Assembly (NCBI GenBank): GCA_051960215.1
Contig: JBQCEN010000015.1
Location: 1 to 7,539 of the forward strand
Direction: 5' to 3'
DNA from: Pararhizobium_B sp051960215
GTDB taxonomy: Bacteria; Pseudomonadota; Alphaproteobacteria; Rhizobiales; Rhizobiaceae
DNA length: 7,539 bases
The translations under genes were made by a program, and so were the position numbers. The notes under the pieces were generated by a model, which was not told the DNA's origin, did no database searches, and saw only the letters and a program-made list of their open reading frames with translations. Each line of letters begins with the position of its first letter. The stretch's first letter is position 1. Below are positions 5,152-7,539 of the stretch, piece after piece.

Positions 5152-5946
5152 ATGTCTCTATCGACGCGTATCGCGCCGCACCTTCCATACCTCCGCCGTT
5201 TTTCCCGGGCCGTGACGGGTTCTCAGACATCCGGCGACGCCTATGTGGCGGCTGTCCTCGAAGCCCTGATCGCCGACATTACGATCTTTCCCGAAGCCTC
5301 GTCGGACCGGATCGGCATCTACAAGCTCTATAGTCAACTGTTTACCTCGCTTTCTGTTCCAATTCCGTCCGTGACCTCGCCCTTCGCCTGGGAGCAGCGC
5401 GCTTCGGCGAACCTCTCGGCGATCGCGCCGCTGCCCCGCCAGGCATTCCTCCTGCTGGCCGTCGAGGACTTCCAGCCCGACGAGATCGCGGAGATCATCG
5501 ACGTCGATCAGGCCGAGCTGTCGAAGCTGCTCGACGAGGCCTCGACGGAGATTTCGCGCCAGGTGGCTACCGACATCATGATCATCGAGGACGAGCCGCT
5601 GATCGCGATGGACATCGAGCAGATGGTCGAGGGCCTCGGCCACAACGTCGTCGGCATCGCCCGCACCCATCGCGAGGCGGTCGATCTGTTCAACGAGTCC
5701 GCGCCGAAGATGGTGCTCGCCGATATCCAGCTGGCCGACGGCAGCTCGGGCATCGACGCGGTCAACGATATCCTCAAGACGAGCACGATCCCCGTCATCT
5801 TCATCACGGCCTTCCCGGAGCGGCTCCTGACCGGCGACAAGCCGGAGCCGGCCTTCCTGGTGACGAAGCCCTTCAACCCGGACATGGTGAAGGCGCTGAT
5901 CAGCCAGGCGCTCTTCTTCAACGAGAGCTCCCGCCTCGCCGCCTGA
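5152..5946 (+). CDS. phyR: GSR response regulator / anti-anti-sigma factor PhyR
   Basis: The protein has 264 residues, standard for PhyR. The ATG at 5152 has GGAG at 5142-5145, and the start sequence MSLSTRIAPHLPYLRRFSRA is typical; an upstream GTG at 5122 is less likely. Residues 1-135 form the sigma-like output domain, with a sigma2-like part and a sigma4-like part (APLPRQAFLLLAVEDFQPDEIAEIIDVD). Residues about 141-255 form the receiver, with acidic pocket E146/D147, phosphoacceptor D191 (VLADIQL), T219 (FITAFPERL) and K239 (TKPF). The T-A-F-P and KPF surroundings are those of the FAT GUY receiver group. When phosphorylated, the sigma-like domain is exposed and sequesters NepR, releasing EcfG. 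The gene is divergent from nepR-ecfG and followed by the histidine kinase. Confidence 0.96.
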   Translation: MSLSTRIAPHLPYLRRFSRAVTGSQTSGDAYVAAVLEALIADITIFPEASSDRIGIYKLYSQLFTSLSVPIPSVTSPFAWEQRASANLSAIAPLPRQAFLLLAVEDFQPDEIAEIIDVDQAELSKLLDEASTEISRQVATDIMIIEDEPLIAMDIEQMVEGLGHNVVGIARTHREAVDLFNESAPKMVLADIQLADGSSGIDAVNDILKTSTIPVIFITAFPERLLTGDKPEPAFLVTKPFNPDMVKALISQALFFNESSRLAA

Positions 5947-5956
5947 GGGCGGCGGG
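5934..5956 (+). terminator. GC stem-loop at the phyR stop codon (weak terminator or attenuator)
   Basis: CGCCGCC (5937-5943) pairs with GGCGGCG (5948-5954) around a TGAG loop that contains the stop codon, and two flanking pairs can extend it. No T-run follows, so full termination is doubtful. It may only reduce readthrough from phyR into the kinase gene. Confidence 0.3.
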
Positions 5957-6097
5957 ACGGCGTTCTGTCATGTCTTCCCGTCACAGATGCCAGGACCGGC
6001 CCCTGCGGTTGCCGGGATTCGCGTCGTGCGGCCGGTTGGCGTGCCCTGCGTCGGTCTCCGCGCCCGGGCGACGCTCAAGGCCAGCGAGCCATCGAGG

Positions 6098-7084
6098 ATG
6101 ACGATCACGGCCGAAGCAGCGCCTCGTTTCGATCGGTTCCGCGCGATGCTGCGCGGACTGCGGATGAGCGGCATGTGCGTGCTTTATCAGGACCGCGATC
6201 TGAAGGTCCTGATGATCGAGAACGCGCCGGATTTCTGGCCGTCGCGGAGCGACATCATGGCCGGCGGCGATTACGCCGTCTTCGACGAGAAGACGGCGGA
6301 GCGGCTCTCGGGCGTGAAGCAGTCGGTGGTCGACGGCGGCGGCGCCGCACGTCTCGAGGTCACGGTGATGGAGAGCGGCGAGCCGCGCTGGTTCGACATG
6401 ACCGTCGAGCCGGACGAGGACGCCACCGGCTGGGTGCGGGGCCTTTTCGTCACGGCCGTCGAGATCACCGAACTGAAGCATCGCGAGCAGGTCCTGCGCG
6501 CGCTGCTTCGCGAGGTAAGTCATCGCTCGAAGAACATGCTCGCGATCATCCAGAGCATCGCCATGCAGACGGCGCGCTATTCCGGCTCCCTCGACAACTT
6601 CCTCGTCAAGTTCCGCGGCCGCATCCAGTCGCTGTCGCAGTCGCAGGACCTCATCACCGAATCGAACTGGCACGGCGCGCGCTACTCGCAGCTCCTCGAG
6701 ATGCAGCTCAGCCGCTACGTCGGCTTCAACGAGGGCAGGGTCACCGTCTCGGGCAACGATTGCTCGCTGAGCCCGAACGCCGCGCTTCATGTCGGCCTCG
6801 CCCTGCACGAGCTGGTGGTCAACTCCACGGTCTTCGGCGCGATCGCAATCGGCGGGACGATCGGCATCAGCCTTGCTGCATCCGATCGCGGTGATGTCCT
6901 GACCATGGTCTGGGACGAGGCGCTGGCGCGGTCCGTGGCGGACGAGGTGGCGAGCGGGCGCTTCGGCAGCGCGGTCCTGGAACGGGTGGTGCCGTCGGCG
7001 CTTTCGAGCCGCGCCTGCTACGAGATCAGCGAGCGCGCCATCCGTTACGAGCTGGAGATCCCGAACGAGCAGTGCGCTCCGTAG
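6098..7084 (+). CDS. PAS-HWE family sensor histidine kinase, probable PhyR partner
   Basis: From the ATG at 6098 the protein has 328 residues. The frame is open to an ATG at 5987, but the extra 37 residues look non-conserved; neither start has a good ribosome binding site. No membrane span is visible, so a cytosolic sensor is expected. A PAS-like domain covers about 25-125 (CVLYQDRDLKVLMIEN to GLFVTAVEITELKHRE). The dimerisation region has the H-box EVSHRSKNMLAIIQSIAMQ with phosphoacceptor H142. The ATPase domain has an N-box LHELVVNS (H237, E238, N242) and VWDE (W272, E274), which define the HWE group. The G1 box is RFGSAVL near 289-295. The N-box is divergent from the usual HELxTNA. The gene lies 151 nt after phyR with no own EcfG promoter. 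GSR kinases are commonly HWE/HisKA_2 types, so acting on PhyR is inferred. Confidence 0.88.
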   Translation: MTITAEAAPRFDRFRAMLRGLRMSGMCVLYQDRDLKVLMIENAPDFWPSRSDIMAGGDYAVFDEKTAERLSGVKQSVVDGGGAARLEVTVMESGEPRWFDMTVEPDEDATGWVRGLFVTAVEITELKHREQVLRALLREVSHRSKNMLAIIQSIAMQTARYSGSLDNFLVKFRGRIQSLSQSQDLITESNWHGARYSQLLEMQLSRYVGFNEGRVTVSGNDCSLSPNAALHVGLALHELVVNSTVFGAIAIGGTIGISLAASDRGDVLTMVWDEALARSVADEVASGRFGSAVLERVVPSALSSRACYEISERAIRYELEIPNEQCAP

Positions 7085-7104
7085 GAGCCGGGTATGCAAA
7101 GGGG

Positions 7105-7146
7105 AAAAGAGAAAGGAGCCGGTGCGGGGGACAGGCACCGGCTCCT
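7105..7146 (-). terminator. Rho-independent terminator of the candidate sRNA
   Basis: On the minus strand a perfect 12-bp stem (7146-7135 with 7125-7114) has a 9-base loop and is followed by a T-rich tail, TTTCTCTTTT (7114 stem end to 7105). The plus-strand flank is not T-rich, so it should act mainly on leftward transcripts. It may also form a barrier at the end of the convergent kinase gene. Confidence 0.8.
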
Positions 7147-7225
7147 GATCGTGTTTGAGGGGATAACACGACGGGAACCAGAACTTCTCGGGTCGGGGGG
7201 ATGAGGTGACTGTCCTGGTTCGCTT
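7105..7225 (-). ncRNA. Candidate stress-induced trans-acting sRNA, three C-rich hairpin loops
   Basis: A perfect EcfG promoter (7254-7230) reads leftward into a stretch of about 120 nt with no convincing coding sequence, ending at a strong terminator. The RNA can fold into three nearly contiguous hairpins. Hairpin 1 pairs 7221-7212 with 7184-7175 (10 bp, one G-U). Hairpin 2 pairs 7172-7165 with 7155-7148 (8 bp, one G-U). Hairpin 3 pairs 7146-7135 with 7125-7114 (12 bp, perfect). Only two and one bases separate them. Loop 1 contains CACCUCAUCCCCCC, loop 2 is AUCCCCUCA and loop 3 is CUGUCCCCC. Such C-rich loops can pair with Shine-Dalgarno GGAGG/GGGG sequences. Rhizobial alpha-r14 RNAs (for example NfeR1) show similar anti-SD loops, and Caulobacter GsrN is a GSR sigma-dependent sRNA. 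Homology to either is not claimed. Confidence 0.78.
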
Positions 7226-7229
7226 TCAT

Positions 7230-7254
7230 AACGCGCCTTGAGGCACGGTGTTCC
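7230..7254 (-). promoter_or_regulatory. sigma-EcfG promoter of the candidate sRNA
   Basis: On the minus strand GGAAC (7254-7250), a 16-base spacer and CGTT (7233-7230) match the consensus exactly. The predicted start is at 7226-7223, one to a few bases before hairpin 1. A/T tracts at 7265-7285 lie about 40-60 bases upstream of the start, where an UP element would bind the RNA polymerase alpha subunit. A strong promoter is therefore likely. Confidence 0.82.
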
Positions 7255-7417
7255 CGGCAGCAGCTTTTTTTTTATCTCTTTTTTACGAAAGCTTGCAACG
7301 GCTCCGGCCACCATGTTTAGCAGGTGATCGGGGACTGGAGGACGCGCCATCCGCGAGACCTTGCAATTCATCCGGGGGGAAAACACACTCGGCTCATCAG
7401 GATGCAAGGAGCAGGCT
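7255..7417. other. Non-coding stretch between sRNA promoter and ABC gene
   Basis: No gene is supported here; together with the sRNA region, 7085-7417 is protein-free. It contains two T tracts (7265-7273 and 7279-7284), read as the sRNA UP element. A weak housekeeping-type promoter for the ABC gene is possible: TTGCAA (7293-7298), 17 bases, TTTAGC (7316-7321). The -10 fit is poor. The rest shows no clear structure. Confidence 0.4.
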
Positions 7418-7539
7418 TTGGGAGAAAGTGGCGGGGTCGGCCCGGCCAGCAAGACCGATCTTCTCAGGGTTGAGAATCTGCGCATCGCCGTCCGGACGGT
7501 CCAGACGGATGTCGAGGTCGTCCGCGGCGTTTCCTTTCG
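7418..7539 (+). CDS. ABC transporter ATP-binding protein, N-terminal fragment (cut by window end)
   Basis: Forty codons are present before the window ends. The sequence TDLLRVENLRIAVRT followed by DVEVVRGVSF has the beta1-beta2 pattern that precedes the Walker A motif in ABC ATPases, especially the oligopeptide/dipeptide importer group (DppD/OppD/YejF-like). Walker A itself lies beyond the window. The start is taken as TTG at 7418 because AAGGAG lies at 7406-7411, six bases upstream; no in-frame ATG is available nearby. The N-terminus before the ABC fold (GESGGVGPASK) is probably flexible. No EcfG promoter precedes it, and it is probably the first gene of a separate transport operon. Substrate cannot be assigned. 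Confidence 0.7.
   Translation, partial: MGESGGVGPASKTDLLRVENLRIAVRTVQTDVEVVRGVSF

Noticed and set aside
7174..7178. Plus-strand GGAAC in the sRNA region as a promoter toward the ABC gene
   Set aside because: No CGTT at the required spacing; these bases are accounted for as part of, or adjacent to, the 3' arm of sRNA hairpin 1.
7026..7229. A 67-codon minus-strand frame starting at 7229, close to the sRNA start
   Set aside because: The ATG lies at or before the predicted transcription start and has no ribosome binding site. The frame runs through three stable hairpins and into the kinase gene, and its sequence looks random. A dual-function RNA is not excluded but is unsupported.
7045..7485. 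A 146-codon open frame on the minus strand across the sRNA region and the ABC gene start
   Set aside because: Its composition is rich in Ser, Pro and Arg without domain features. It overlaps the EcfG promoter, the three hairpins and the ABC coding start, so it is not a plausible gene.

Overview
The window is GC-rich, with codon use and gene content typical of an alphaproteobacterium. The best fit is Hyphomicrobiales (Rhizobiales); genus cannot be fixed from this sequence. The decisive evidence is a complete core of the alphaproteobacterial general stress response (GSR): the ECF sigma factor EcfG, its anti-sigma factor NepR, the anti-anti-sigma response regulator PhyR, and an adjacent HWE-family histidine kinase.

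Layout, left to right. Positions 1-3264 hold seven small or membrane-associated genes: a 24-aa membrane peptide (minus), a 102-aa unknown with four cysteines, a DUF3309 miniprotein, a glycine-zipper lipoprotein, an AI-2E/PerM-family permease, and a DUF883 (ElaB/YqjD-like) plus YqjE/holin-like membrane pair. Positions 3283-4038 (minus) encode a Crp/Fnr regulator. Positions 4225-4994 (minus) are nepR-ecfG, divergent from phyR (5152-5946) and the kinase (6098-7084). Positions 7105-7225 (minus) hold a strong candidate small RNA. At the right edge an ABC transporter ATPase gene begins (7418 onward) and is cut by the window end.

The unifying signal is the promoter set. The sigma-EcfG consensus GGAAC-N16/17-CGTT occurs without mismatch six times, each in an intergenic region and in the right orientation: before the 24-aa peptide, the 102-aa protein, the DUF3309/glycine-zipper pair, the permease, the DUF883/YqjE pair, and the sRNA. 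A seventh and eighth copy, each with one mismatch in the -10, lie back to back between nepR and phyR. The region therefore looks like a GSR island in which the switch proteins sit next to a block of envelope-related target genes and an sRNA under their control.

Working model: stress changes the phosphorylation of PhyR through HWE kinases. PhyR~P binds NepR through its sigma-like domain, EcfG is freed, and EcfG transcribes its own locus, the envelope-protein block and the sRNA. The predicted sRNA has three consecutive hairpins, each with a C-rich loop able to pair with Shine-Dalgarno sequences. This suggests a post-transcriptional repressor arm of the response. It is the most noteworthy element of the window. 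The Crp/Fnr gene, the kinase and the ABC gene show no EcfG promoter of their own.
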